Assembly (NCBI GenBank): GCA_045652765.1
Contig: JAZOLG010000044.1
Span: forward strand, 1-57,692
From: UBA1231 sp045652765
Lineage (GTDB): Bacteria > Bacillota_I > Bacilli_A > ML615J-28 > CAG-313
Reading direction: 5' to 3'
Length of the DNA stretch: 57,692 bases
Shown: positions 1 through 8,258 of the stretch, one piece after another
Numbering within the stretch: the stretch's first letter is position 1
How the letters are laid out: each line of letters begins with the position of its first letter
Made by a program: the position numbers and the translations under genes
The notes under the pieces: model-generated
Seen by the model: the letters and a program-made list of their open reading frames with translations, nothing else
Databases searched by the model: none
Told to the model about the DNA's origin: nothing

Positions 1-1
1 T

Positions 2-478
2 ACTCCGGAAAATCCAGTAGTTGAAGAAAAAAAACCTAAGAAAAAACTTTCTAAAATCGAAAGAAAGAAAATGCGTATAATAACAAAATTGATCGAAGGC
101 GAAATCAATGGTACTGAAGCCGCTAAAAAATTAGGTATTACAACTCGACAAGTACGTAATCTAAAAAGACAAGTATTAAATGAAGGTGTTGATGGTGTAA
201 TTCACAAGAACAAACAATATAAACCATACAATACATACGATCAAGAATTAAGCACATTTGTCTGCAAACTTTATCGTAAAGAATATCGTGGAACTAACTT
301 TTCTGAATATGCTAGAATTATCCAAGATACATACGGAATTACTGCTTCAAGAAGTACAATTTATAACTTCTTAAGACGTGGTAGAATTCGTAGTCCACAA
401 AGAAAAATCCATAAAAAGAAAATTGTTGTAGCTGCAGAAACTACTACTAATACTAAAGGAGGAAAAAAGAGTTCTTAA
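2..478 (+). CDS. Partial ISNCY-type transposase-like HTH protein lacking a DDE domain
   Basis: The frame is open to the left edge of the window, so the gene is 5'-incomplete. The first ATG at 71 is probably internal, because a lysine-rich stretch precedes it in frame. What is visible is a helix-turn-helix (EAAKKLGITTRQVRNLKR), a link resembling the 'eGvdGviHknr' stretch of ISNCY-family transposases, and then a segment resembling the second HTH of that family (YGITASRSTIYNFLRRGRI). In a full transposase the catalytic DDE domain would follow. Here the protein ends after about 40 more residues in a Lys/Thr/Ser-rich tail. It is therefore either a decayed transposase N-terminus or a domesticated DNA-binding protein. 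No inverted repeats or target duplication are visible downstream. Family assignment rests on pattern recognition only. Confidence 0.6.
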   Translation, partial: TPENPVVEEKKPKKKLSKIERKKMRIITKLIEGEINGTEAAKKLGITTRQVRNLKRQVLNEGVDGVIHKNKQYKPYNTYDQELSTFVCKLYRKEYRGTNFSEYARIIQDTYGITASRSTIYNFLRRGRIRSPQRKIHKKKIVVAAETTTNTKGGKKSS

Positions 479-500
479 ATCAAGAACTCTTATTTTATTT
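467..500 (+). terminator. Hairpin terminator overlapping the HTH gene stop
   Basis: The arms AAGAGTTCTT (467-476) and AAGAACTCTT (482-491) flank a 5-nt loop and run into a T-rich tract to 500. The hairpin starts inside the last codons of the HTH gene and ends 5 nt before the ispG start codon. Confidence 0.65.
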
Positions 501-504
501 AAAC

Positions 505-1530
505 ATGAAAAAAATTGTATATGTTAATAATATTCCACTTGGCAATGGAAAAGTCGTTATACAATCAATGACAAATACAAAAACTAGTAATATTGAAGCC
601 ACTATTAAACAAATTCTTCAGTTAGAATCTGTTGGATGTGAAATTATTAGAGTTGCAGTTAAAGATACAAAAGATGCTGAAGCAATCAAAGAAATTAAGA
701 AAAATATTCACATTCCACTTGTTGCCGATATTCACTATGACTATAAATTAGCTTTATTATCAATTGAAAATGGTGTAGATAAAATAAGAATTAATCCCGG
801 TAATATGCCAAATGAGCATATTAAATCGATAGTTGATAAATGTAAAGAAAAAAATATTCCAATTAGAATCGGTGTAAATTCTGGTTCTTTAAGTGCAGAT
901 ATTATAGAAAAATTTGGTGTTACAGCCATCGGAATGATTGAAGAAGCAAAAAGAGAGATTGAATTATTAGAATCATTTGAATTTTCAAACATTATTTTAA
1001 GTTTAAAAGCTACTAATATTGATACATTTATAGAAGCCAATATACTTGCAGATAAAACATTCAATTATCCTTTACATATAGGTTTAACAGAATCTGGTAC
1101 TGTTTTAGGTGGAAATATTAGATCTAGTTATGCCATCGGAACGCTTTTAAAACAAGGAATAGGAGATACAATTAGAGTTTCATTAACTGGTGATCCTATC
1201 AATGAAATATATGCTGCTAAAGAAATTTTAAAAATGTTTAATAAATATGAAGGAGCTACTTTAATAAGTTGTCCTACATGTGGTAGATGTGAATATAATA
1301 TGGAAAGTATTATCAAAGAAATAGAACCATTCTTGTTCACTATCAATAAAAAAATAACTGTTGCAATTATGGGTTGTATTGTTAATGGTGTAGGTGAGGG
1401 TAAAGAAGCAGACTTAGGCATAGCAGGCGGTAAAAATAATGCAGTCTTATTTAAAAAAGGTGAAATTGTAAAGAAGATTGATGAAAAAGATATTATTGAT
1501 GAACTAAAAAAAGCTATTTTAGAATATTAA
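505..1530 (+). CDS. ispG: 4-hydroxy-3-methylbut-2-enyl diphosphate synthase
   Basis: This is the penultimate enzyme of the MEP isoprenoid pathway. It converts methylerythritol cyclodiphosphate to HMBPP using a [4Fe-4S] cluster. The N-terminal part is the TIM barrel with the family signature VIQSMTNTKT near residue 18. The C-terminal cluster ligands are Cys256, Cys259, Cys291 and Glu298, in SCPTCGRC and GCIVNGVGEGKEADLG, with the same spacing as the E. coli enzyme. The 341-residue length is normal. The start fits the family N-terminus, but no Shine-Dalgarno sequence lies within 15 nt of the ATG. The nearest, AAAGGAGG around 455-462, is separated from it by the hairpin at 467-491. The gene stands apart from dxs (9930-11675), the other MEP gene seen here. 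Confidence 0.96.
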   Translation: MKKIVYVNNIPLGNGKVVIQSMTNTKTSNIEATIKQILQLESVGCEIIRVAVKDTKDAEAIKEIKKNIHIPLVADIHYDYKLALLSIENGVDKIRINPGNMPNEHIKSIVDKCKEKNIPIRIGVNSGSLSADIIEKFGVTAIGMIEEAKREIELLESFEFSNIILSLKATNIDTFIEANILADKTFNYPLHIGLTESGTVLGGNIRSSYAIGTLLKQGIGDTIRVSLTGDPINEIYAAKEILKMFNKYEGATLISCPTCGRCEYNMESIIKEIEPFLFTINKKITVAIMGCIVNGVGEGKEADLGIAGGKNNAVLFKKGEIVKKIDEKDIIDELKKAILEY

Positions 1531-1567
1531 AAAACTATGTTGAAATATTTCAACATAGTTTTTTTTT
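1531..1567. terminator. Bidirectional terminator between ispG and nadC
   Basis: Arms of 15 bp (AAAACTATGTTGAAA at 1531-1545 and its complement at 1548-1562) have A and T runs on either side. It serves the convergent genes ispG (+) and nadC (-). Confidence 0.9.
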
Positions 1568-2408
1568 ATTTATACGATTTTTTTAGAAATTTAAAGTCAA
1601 TATCAAGAGCTTTTGCTGAATGAACTAATGAATCAATTGAAATATAATCTACACCTAATAGTGCTATACTTCTAATTTTGTTAATAGTGATATTGCCACT
1701 TGCAATTAATTTTTTATCATCATGTGAAATCATACATAATTCATTCAATTCATCATTAGACAAATTGTCAATTCTTATTACGTCACAATCCGATTCTAAG
1801 GCTTCTAAATACTGATCTTTATTTGTAACTTCTACTTCTATTATTAGTTCTTCGCCATACTTTGTTCTTACACGTTTTACAGCTTCTTCAACACTTCCGG
1901 CAATCGCTATATGATAATCCTTAATTGAAGCTTGTTCGCTTAAATTAAAGCGATTATTTAATCCTTTTCCATGAACAACTGCTTCTTTTTCAAATTCTCT
2001 TAAGAGAGGTGTCGTTTTACGAGTGTCAAGTATTTGACAATTAGTTCCCTTCAATTCTTCTACATACTTATCTGTTAATGTTGCAATACCTGACATTCTT
2101 TGTAAAAAGTTAAGCGCAACTCTTTCACCACGAATTATATCTATCATACGTCCGCTGATACTTGCAATTACATCGCCTTTATGAACATATTCACCGTCAC
2201 GTTTTAAAATATTGAATTTAATTTTCGGACTTATTTGTCGAAATACTTCTTTAGCAATCTGAGTTCCAGAAACAACGCCCGAAGACTTAACAATCAAATT
2301 GGCAATTCCTTCTCTTTTAGTTTCAATAATTGAAAGGCTTGTTACATCTTTATCATATCCATCTTCTTTTAATGCTTCATGTATTAATTTTTCCAATTCT
2401 TTTTCCAT
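1566..2408 (-). CDS. nadC: Nicotinate-nucleotide pyrophosphorylase (carboxylating)
   Basis: Quinolinate phosphoribosyltransferase converts quinolinate plus PRPP to nicotinate mononucleotide in NAD synthesis. Family motifs are RVALNFLQRMSGIAT (about 96-110), LDTRKTTP (127-134) and a derived form of the KDNH motif, SIKDYH (161-166). The barrel end GVDYISIDSLVHSA is near the C-terminus. The length of 280 is typical. nadA and nadB are not adjacent, so quinolinate must come from elsewhere. The annotated ATG at 2408 has a strong AAAGGAG, but 17 nt upstream. An ATA codon three codons earlier would sit at normal spacing, so the true start may be non-canonical. A ModD-like paralogue is the only alternative and is less likely. 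Confidence 0.92.
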   Translation of the reverse strand: MEKELEKLIHEALKEDGYDKDVTSLSIIETKREGIANLIVKSSGVVSGTQIAKEVFRQISPKIKFNILKRDGEYVHKGDVIASISGRMIDIIRGERVALNFLQRMSGIATLTDKYVEELKGTNCQILDTRKTTPLLREFEKEAVVHGKGLNNRFNLSEQASIKDYHIAIAGSVEEAVKRVRTKYGEELIIEVEVTNKDQYLEALESDCDVIRIDNLSNDELNELCMISHDDKKLIASGNITINKIRSIALLGVDYISIDSLVHSAKALDIDFKFLKKSYK

Positions 2409-2445
2409 AATACTTATACGATGTACTCCTTTCTAATTTAATTAA

Positions 2446-3525
2446 TTAATAACTCATAAAAAAGTATATAACAGTAATAAAAAAAGCTAAAGCAAAAATT
2501 ATTGTTAACAAAATTTTAACAATTGATTTTGGATAGTTACCTGTAATTTTACCTGTTTCACCATTTACTAAATAATGATATTTTTTATTCTTATAAGTAA
2601 AACTCGATAACCATATTGGTAAAACAACATATTTATATTTAATATTTGAATAAACAGGTGTAAATTTTAAATAATCTACTACATCATAATGATATTTTCT
2701 TAATATTTCTGTTTTAATTTGTTGTGAAATGATTTCTTGTGCAGATTTCCATCCTTCTTGAACAGTCATGTTATAATGTTCAGCTGAATGACCAGATAAA
2801 AATCTATCATCAAAAACAAAAGAATTATTAGTATCAAATGGTTGGATTTTATCAAGTTCTTCTTGCTTAATTTTATTGCCAGAACAAATTACTATATCAT
2901 CAACTATTTTTTGATGAATTCCACTTATTCGAAACCATCTGATCTTAGTAACAGTATGACGATTTTTACCACTTCCAACAGTAACGGTATATCTTTTTCC
3001 TAAACGACCTTTATATTCAGAAAAAGAAACTGAATCATATGTCCATGCAGGTACATAAATAGAATTATTGGTTGGATTTGGAATATCCTTTTTTAACGAA
3101 CTAGGTGCATAAAAACGCTTTTTTATCCAATTTTGGTAACTTTGATTAGCAACTTTAACATCTATTTTAAAAGGAATTACTCGATCAGGTTTTAATCCAT
3201 CAAAAGAATCTACTGAAATTACCATTGGTGAATCACAAAAAGGACAATTGCATGAAATTGTAGTACTTTCTATTACATTGTGAGCACCACAATTACTACA
3301 ATGTGCTTTTTTTACGTTTTTACCCCACTTTTGATGATTTTCCGCAGATAAAAAATCATTTTCATCATTTGAAATTTGTCCTGAAATATTTAATTCAAAA
3401 CCACAATAGTCACATTTAAGACCGCTGTTTGCAGCGTCATACTTTAAATTTGCACCACATGATGGACATTTATATGTTTCATTTTCAGCGGTAAGTAATT
3501 CTTCATCTACGTTAGTATTATTCAT
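2446..3525 (-). CDS. Zinc-ribbon membrane protein paired with SPFH protein
   Basis: The N-terminal half has three CxxC-type zinc ribbons: CPSCGANL with CDYCGFEL (about 20-40), CSNCGAH, and CNCPFCDSP. The middle is a beta-rich region with aromatic motifs such as IYVPAWTYD and LPIWLSSFTY. One transmembrane helix lies at the C-terminus (about 335-357), which would leave most of the protein in the cytoplasm. Proteins of this shape are often annotated as TFIIB-type zinc ribbon or mis-annotated as PriA-like; no helicase motifs are present. It starts at an ATG after AGAGGG. It lies 11 nt downstream of the SPFH gene, so the two are probably co-transcribed and may act together at the membrane. Function is unknown. 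Confidence 0.75.
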   Translation of the reverse strand: MNNTNVDEELLTAENETYKCPSCGANLKYDAANSGLKCDYCGFELNISGQISNDENDFLSAENHQKWGKNVKKAHCSNCGAHNVIESTTISCNCPFCDSPMVISVDSFDGLKPDRVIPFKIDVKVANQSYQNWIKKRFYAPSSLKKDIPNPTNNSIYVPAWTYDSVSFSEYKGRLGKRYTVTVGSGKNRHTVTKIRWFRISGIHQKIVDDIVICSGNKIKQEELDKIQPFDTNNSFVFDDRFLSGHSAEHYNMTVQEGWKSAQEIISQQIKTEILRKYHYDVVDYLKFTPVYSNIKYKYVVLPIWLSSFTYKNKKYHYLVNGETGKITGNYPKSIVKILLTIIFALAFFITVIYFFMSY

Positions 3526-3536
3526 AATTCCCTCTG

Positions 3537-4580
3537 TTAAATCAATTTATTTCCACATTCATTACAAAATTTAGCTGTTGCTGATACTTTTGCTCCGCAC
3601 TCAGGGCAAAATTTAGAAGTGGCAATTTGTTTTCCACATTCTGGACAAAATTTTGATGTTGCAGGTATACTCTTACCACAGTTTGAACACATAGTTAATT
3701 TTTCTTTAGGTTCATCTTTTACATTTTTTAAACTATCCATCATTGTATTACCCATTGTAATACCTGCTCCTAATCCAATTCCAGCACCTGCTAAACCAGA
3801 TCCATTAGGATTATTAGCTGCATCGCGCATTGCGCCAATTGATTCCATAGCTGCATATGATCCCATTTTACCTTCCATCACGCCAATTGAAGTACGTTTA
3901 TCAATTGTTTTTTCAACTTCTTCTGGTAAAGAAACATTTTCAATATAAACTTGAATAGGCTTTATACCAAATTCACTAAATTTCATCGAAATAACTTCTT
4001 TTAATACTTCAGATAATTCATCATATTTCATAGCAATATCTAAAGCAGGAATTTTGGCTGTTGCTAAGGCATCAGAAAATGAAGATACGAACATTGTTTT
4101 TAAATATTCTTTTAAGTCATTTACAGTATAATCTGCATTAGTTCCTACTAATTGACGAATAAACAACGGAGCATCTTCAACTTGGAATGAATATTTACCA
4201 AATGCTCTAACTCTAATCATTCCAAATTCTGTATCTCTCATCATAACAGGATTAGCTGTACCCCAAGTTTGATTAATAAATTGTTTGGTATTAATATAAT
4301 AAACATCACATTTAAATGGAGAATCAAATCCATATTTCCAACCTGCAATTTTTGTTAAAATAGGTATGTTTTTGGTTTCTAATCGATGTGTACCCGGACC
4401 GAATACATCAGCAAATTGACCTTCTTTAGATAAGATAGCCATTTGTGATTCATTAACTACCAATTGGCAACCATTCATGATTTCATCTCTTGTGTCCATT
4501 TTATATCGATGAACAATAATACTATTTGTATCATCCTTCCATTGAATAACTTTTAATAATTGTCTACTAAAAAATCCCAT
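3537..4580 (-). CDS. SPFH domain protein with C-terminal zinc ribbons (YdjI-like)
   Basis: Residues from about 25 to 240 form an SPFH/band-7-like domain of the type annotated as 'virion core protein' or YdjI, with the characteristic start MGFFSRQLLKVIQW. A Gly/Ala-rich linker (NPNGSGLAGAGIGLGAG) is followed by three tandem zinc-ribbon segments, each with CxxCGK or CxECG (CSNCGKSIP, CPECGKQI, CPECGAKV, CNECGNKL). SPFH proteins of this family form membrane-associated scaffolds in envelope stress, and B. subtilis YdjI is linked to the YdjFGHI stress module. The RBS AGAGG precedes the ATG at normal distance. The next gene also carries zinc ribbons and a membrane helix, suggesting a two-protein membrane complex (inference). 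Confidence 0.82.
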   Translation of the reverse strand: MGFFSRQLLKVIQWKDDTNSIIVHRYKMDTRDEIMNGCQLVVNESQMAILSKEGQFADVFGPGTHRLETKNIPILTKIAGWKYGFDSPFKCDVYYINTKQFINQTWGTANPVMMRDTEFGMIRVRAFGKYSFQVEDAPLFIRQLVGTNADYTVNDLKEYLKTMFVSSFSDALATAKIPALDIAMKYDELSEVLKEVISMKFSEFGIKPIQVYIENVSLPEEVEKTIDKRTSIGVMEGKMGSYAAMESIGAMRDAANNPNGSGLAGAGIGLGAGITMGNTMMDSLKNVKDEPKEKLTMCSNCGKSIPATSKFCPECGKQIATSKFCPECGAKVSATAKFCNECGNKLI

Positions 4581-4635
4581 ATTATACCTCTTTTCTTTAA
4601 TATTATATCATTTTGTAATTATATTTTAAAGCATT

Positions 4636-5847
4636 TTATTCATAAAAATCATCTATATTTTTATTATTTTTAGAGTTTATACCCCTTTTTAAAACATCTG
4701 CACCAAAACCTTGATTCAAAGTTCTGATTAAACTATTTATAGCATTATCTTTTTCTGCTTCATCAAATGAATCAAAAATTGACATTTGGACTTGCGATTC
4801 TTTATATGGTCTTAATTTGTTACATGCAACTCCAAGTAATCTTACTCCATATGATAAATCTACTAAATCATCAAATAAATCTTCAATAATACTATATACT
4901 TTATTTGAATCATTTATTGCACAGTCCAGAGTTTTCGATCTACTCACCATTTTAAAAGTATTATATTTAATCTGTACTGTAAAAGTTTGCGCTTTTAATT
5001 GTTTTTTTTCAAGTCGATTACAAACTGTATTAGTTAACCATTTTAATGTTGACTTTAATTTTAAAGAATCATATTCATCATAATCCAATGTTGTAGAATT
5101 ACTAATCGATGAAACATCATTAAATCGATTGATATCAATTTCACTGCTACCTTCCCCATATGCTTGACGCATTAAATGTTGTGCAGTTTGTTTACCTACT
5201 GATAATTCCAGCAATGGTATATTATGATATAATGCCAAATCACCGATTGTATTAATTTTTAAATCTTTTAAAATTGGCAATGTTTTTTTACCAACTCCTT
5301 GCATATCATAAATAGGTAATGGCCAAAGTTTCTCTTTAATTTCTCGTTTTCTTAAAACTGTAATTCCTAGTGGTTTTTTCATGTCTGATGCCATTTTAGC
5401 CAAAAATTTATTTGGAGCAATGCCAATACTACATGGTAATTTAAATTTTTCAATTAGATCTTTTTGAATCTTTTCTGCTAGTTCAATTGGATTAATTGTT
5501 TTACAAACATCAGTTACATCTAAATATCCTTCATCAATACTAGCTGGTTCTACAAGTGGAGTTATTGTTAAGAAATAATTAAAAAATTTTCTTGAATACT
5601 CATTATAAAGTTGATGATTAGAATCAACTATTATTAAATCAGGGCATATTTTCATTGCTTCATGGACATGCATTGTGGTTTTAATACCTTTTCTTTTTGC
5701 ATTATAGTTTGCAGCCAAAATAATACTCTTACGCTCAGATGAATATGGTGCAACAGCTACGTTTTTATCATATAAATCTGGATTTTCAGCAATCTCACAA
5801 CTAGCAAAAAAACTATTCATATCAATATGAAAAATAATACGACCCAT
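4636..5847 (-). CDS. dinB: DNA polymerase IV (Y-family translesion polymerase)
   Basis: Error-prone translesion polymerase. The N-terminus has the Y-family catalytic motif IIFHIDMNSFFASCE, and the second catalytic site follows in PASIDEGYLDVT. The fingers/palm motif PCSIGIAPNKFLAKMASD and the helix-hairpin-helix region (MQGVGKKTLPILKDL) come next, then the little-finger domain. Length is about 403 residues. The start is set at the ATG at 5847, because GGAGG lies 8 nt upstream. The TTG at 5853, two codons earlier, would have only 2 nt of spacing. The C-terminus ends in a short charged tail, and no obvious beta-clamp box could be assigned with certainty. The gene appears monocistronic. Confidence 0.95.
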   Translation of the reverse strand: MGRIIFHIDMNSFFASCEIAENPDLYDKNVAVAPYSSERKSIILAANYNAKRKGIKTTMHVHEAMKICPDLIIVDSNHQLYNEYSRKFFNYFLTITPLVEPASIDEGYLDVTDVCKTINPIELAEKIQKDLIEKFKLPCSIGIAPNKFLAKMASDMKKPLGITVLRKREIKEKLWPLPIYDMQGVGKKTLPILKDLKINTIGDLALYHNIPLLELSVGKQTAQHLMRQAYGEGSSEIDINRFNDVSSISNSTTLDYDEYDSLKLKSTLKWLTNTVCNRLEKKQLKAQTFTVQIKYNTFKMVSRSKTLDCAINDSNKVYSIIEDLFDDLVDLSYGVRLLGVACNKLRPYKESQVQMSIFDSFDEAEKDNAINSLIRTLNQGFGADVLKRGINSKNNKNIDDFYE

Positions 5848-5924
5848 ATTCAATTCCTCCTACCTTATTTTATCATATAAAACAAAATTTTTCACTTAAT
5901 ACAATTTATTTTTTATTATTTTTG

Positions 5925-5953
5925 TTTTATATTTTATAAAAATGTGGTATAAT
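5925..5953 (+). promoter_or_regulatory. Promoter of the 59-residue membrane peptide
   Basis: A perfect -10 TATAAT at 5948-5953 is preceded by a TG-type extension. The -35 is poor (TTTTAT at 5925-5930 with 17-bp spacing). It points at the small ORF at 5993. Confidence 0.6.
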
Positions 5954-5992
5954 ATATAACGTAATAAAATATAGCATAAAAAGGAGCTATTT

Positions 5993-6172
5993 ATGGAAAA
6001 AAATAAAGAAAAATTTATCGTTAAAGAACATAAAGGCAACCGTGAAGAATACGCTATTAAAAAAGCACCTTCTAAAACATGGTGGGGTAAAGTAATTGTT
6101 ATCCTTATTGTAGCAGGTACTGTATTAATTCCTGTTGTTTCTATGATCGTTTCACTATTTGGTGGTAAATAA
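5993..6172 (+). CDS. Small single-pass membrane protein, 59 aa
   Basis: This ORF is short but well supported. It has a consensus -10 at 5948-5953, AAGGAG at 5981-5986 with 6-nt spacing, and a strong terminator beginning at the stop codon. The product has a charged N-terminal half (Lys/Glu-rich, about residues 1-28), a WW pair at 30-31, one hydrophobic helix (about 33-55) and a short FGGK tail. The layout suggests a cytoplasmic N-terminus. I do not recognise the family. It sits between dinB and spo0A on the opposite strand. A longer minus-strand ORF over the same bases reads through the terminator and promoter and is a shadow. Confidence 0.8.
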   Translation: MEKNKEKFIVKEHKGNREEYAIKKAPSKTWWGKVIVILIVAGTVLIPVVSMIVSLFGGK

Positions 6173-6209
6173 AAATACACATTAGATTTAATCTAATGTG
6201 TATTTTTTT
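6172..6209. terminator. Bidirectional terminator between small ORF and spo0A
   Basis: The arms AAATACACATTAGATT (about 6173-6188) and AATCTAATGTGTATTT (about 6191-6206) carry A and T tracts on both sides, for the convergent genes. Confidence 0.92.
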
Positions 6210-6987
6210 ATGCCATTTTCAAATTTTTACTTCTTCTATGTTGTAATCGTAATTTATCTGCAATCATCGCAATAAATTCAGAATTCGTAGGTTTAGATTT
6301 ATTATAGCTTATCGTATAACTAAATATTTCACTTATTGCTTCAACATTACCTCTTATCCATGCCACTTCAATCGCATGTCTAATTGCTCTTTCAACGCGA
6401 GATGCTGTTGTACAATATTTTTGAGCAATTTCTGGATATAAAATTTTAGTTATTGCTCCAAGCAAATCTAAATTATGATAGACCATCGTTATTGCTTCGC
6501 GCATATACAAATATCCTTTAATGTGAGCTGGAACTCCAATTTCATGCAGAATTGTTGTAATTTCTGTATCCAAATCAATCGATTTATCTTCTTTTGATTG
6601 AACTACGGGTTTTTCCGTATAAGTAATACATTGATATAAACTAACAAAATCAATTGGTTTTGCTAGAACATAATCTACCTCATACTGATTTAATTTATTT
6701 GTAATGAAGGAACTTGTAAATTGAGTCATTACTATAATTCTTTTTGGACTACGATATTTGTCTTTTTTAGTACGTAGTTCTTCAATGACTCTAATTCCAT
6801 CACAATGTGGCATAAATAAATCTAATAATAATACATCAACTTCTGTTACTCTTAATGAATTCAAAACTGCATTACCATCAGAATGATATCCAACAATTGA
6901 GATATTAGTTAGATCATTGAAATAATTTTTGATAGCATCCATTCCTTCTTTCGACTCTGTTGCTACCATAATTCGTATTTTATTCAC
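6208..6987 (-). CDS. spo0A: Sporulation master regulator Spo0A
   Basis: Response regulator that commits cells to sporulation. The receiver domain (about 1-120) has the phosphoacceptor Asp56 (LLLDLFMPHCDG), a Thr in IVMTQF and the Lys of YVLAKPID. The C-terminal DNA-binding domain is nearly identical to the family: HEIGVPAHIKGYLYMREAI, then TTASRVERAIRHAIEVAW and KPTNSEFIAMIADKLRL. I set the start at GTG 6987, which follows AGGGGG at about 7 nt and gives exact register with B. subtilis Spo0A. The upstream ATG at 7020 has no RBS. The Mg-binding acidic pair Asp10-Asp11 of B. subtilis is Thr10-Glu11 here. A TGTCG element near 7073-7082 resembles an imperfect 0A box. It ends the spoIVB-spo0A arm of the conserved cluster. 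Confidence 0.97.
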   Translation of the reverse strand: MNKIRIMVATESKEGMDAIKNYFNDLTNISIVGYHSDGNAVLNSLRVTEVDVLLLDLFMPHCDGIRVIEELRTKKDKYRSPKRIIVMTQFTSSFITNKLNQYEVDYVLAKPIDFVSLYQCITYTEKPVVQSKEDKSIDLDTEITTILHEIGVPAHIKGYLYMREAITMVYHNLDLLGAITKILYPEIAQKYCTTASRVERAIRHAIEVAWIRGNVEAISEIFSYTISYNKSKPTNSEFIAMIADKLRLQHRRSKNLKMA

Positions 6988-7147
6988 ACATACACCCCCT
7001 GTACTATAATATTTTATCATTTTTGATGATTTTTTTCAACAATAGTACTAGTTGTAATATTTTTTATACAAAATACGACAATACATCTTCTTATTTTATA
7101 CTATATAAACTTTTTTATATAAAAAATTAATTAAATAAACTATTTTG

Positions 7148-8158
7148 TCAGTTTTTTGTTTTGTTTAGATCATTAATCATCCATTCAATGTACATTCCAT
7201 AGCCAACGTTTGGATTGTCTACAATAACGTGAGATACTGCACCAATTAATTTATCATTTTGAATAATTGGACTACCGCTCATTCCTTGAACGATACCACC
7301 AGTTTCTTTTAGTAATCTTTCATCAGTAATTTTAATTTTTAAACCTTTAATATCTGTATTATCTTGTTTGGCAATATCAATAATTTCAATCGCATATTCT
7401 TTTGGAATATTATCCGATAAAGTCGTTATAATTGTGGCTGGGCCTATTTTAATATCTTCTTTTTTGCCTATTTCTATTAATCTTTTATTTGAAACATTAT
7501 TATTAACGATTTTTCCATAAACACCTGTAATCTGATTATCTAATATCGTTCCTACAACTTTATTATCAAGTGTGGCTTTTTTTTCACCAGCATTACCCGG
7601 AGTCGCTTTTCTAATAGAATTGACAGTAGATGATAATATTACTCCATTACTAACATTATACAACTCATCATTATGATAAATTCCATGACCAAGCGACGCA
7701 AAATAATAATCATTTGGATCAACAAATGTCAATGTACCAATTCCCATCAATTTATCTTTAATGTAAAGTCCTAAAGATTTTTGATTATTTTTTGAGATTA
7801 TTACATCAATTATTGTATCAAATCTTTTGTTATTTCTTTCAATTTGAAGTTTAATTTTGTTATTTTTACAAGAGCTTAATATATTTAATAGGGTCTGATT
7901 ATTGTCTATTTTAATTCCTTCAACAGAAATAATTGTATCACCTTTTTGAATATTTGAATTCTTCCATGGAGCCACTTTTCCATCATCAGTTTCTACTTCA
8001 TACATTCCTATTACTTCAATACCAGTATTAATTTTTATTCCGATATTTTCGCCACCAACATAAACTTTATTTGTTTCAGCTAATACATTATAACCAATAA
8101 AAAGAAACATGACAAAAGTAAGTATAAAAGACACCAAAATTTTGTTAATTTTTCGCAT
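7148..8158 (-). CDS. spoIVB: SpoIVB peptidase (S55 family)
   Basis: A forespore-secreted serine protease that triggers pro-sigma-K processing in the mother cell. An N-terminal hydrophobic segment (about 8-27) acts as signal or anchor. A PDZ domain follows (about 45-120) with GDTIISVEG. The S55 domain contains the catalytic His158 (FASLGHGI) and Ser in GMSGSPII (292-299), with the family ending GAVSHVIVDNPNVGYG. At 336 residues it is somewhat shorter than the B. subtilis protein. AAAGGAG precedes the ATG. A 16-nt hairpin, TAGGATTAAAATCCTA (8172-8187), sits just upstream of the RBS. The gene ends in UGA, which shows the standard code. A terminator separates it from recN, so it probably has its own promoter, as expected for a sporulation gene. 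Confidence 0.95.
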   Translation of the reverse strand: MRKINKILVSFILTFVMFLFIGYNVLAETNKVYVGGENIGIKINTGIEVIGMYEVETDDGKVAPWKNSNIQKGDTIISVEGIKIDNNQTLLNILSSCKNNKIKLQIERNNKRFDTIIDVIISKNNQKSLGLYIKDKLMGIGTLTFVDPNDYYFASLGHGIYHNDELYNVSNGVILSSTVNSIRKATPGNAGEKKATLDNKVVGTILDNQITGVYGKIVNNNVSNKRLIEIGKKEDIKIGPATIITTLSDNIPKEYAIEIIDIAKQDNTDIKGLKIKITDERLLKETGGIVQGMSGSPIIQNDKLIGAVSHVIVDNPNVGYGMYIEWMINDLNKTKN

Positions 8159-8213
8159 TTTTTCTCCTTTCTAGGATTAAAATCCTAATAATATTTTCTC
8201 CAAAATTTAAATT

Positions 8214-8250
8214 AAAAGTGCCTTTATTTATTGGAAATAAAGGCACTTTT
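8214..8250 (-). terminator. Terminator after recN
   Basis: The 16-bp arms AAAAGTGCCTTTATTT (8214-8229) and their complement (8235-8250) separate recN from the sporulation genes spoIVB and spo0A. T-rich sequence follows on the minus strand. Confidence 0.85.
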
Positions 8251-8258
8251 TGTATATT

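Noticed and set aside
5896..6180. 94-residue minus-strand ORF
   Set aside because: It covers the promoter, coding region and terminator of the 59-residue plus-strand gene and has no RBS of its own.
7073..7082. 0A box upstream of spo0A
   Set aside because: TTGTCGTA differs from the TGTCGAA consensus and stands alone; mentioned under spo0A but not listed as a site.
7148..7150. Possible use of UGA as tryptophan, as in Mollicutes
   Set aside because: spoIVB ends at UGA right after its conserved C-terminus, and long conserved proteins use UGG for Trp throughout.
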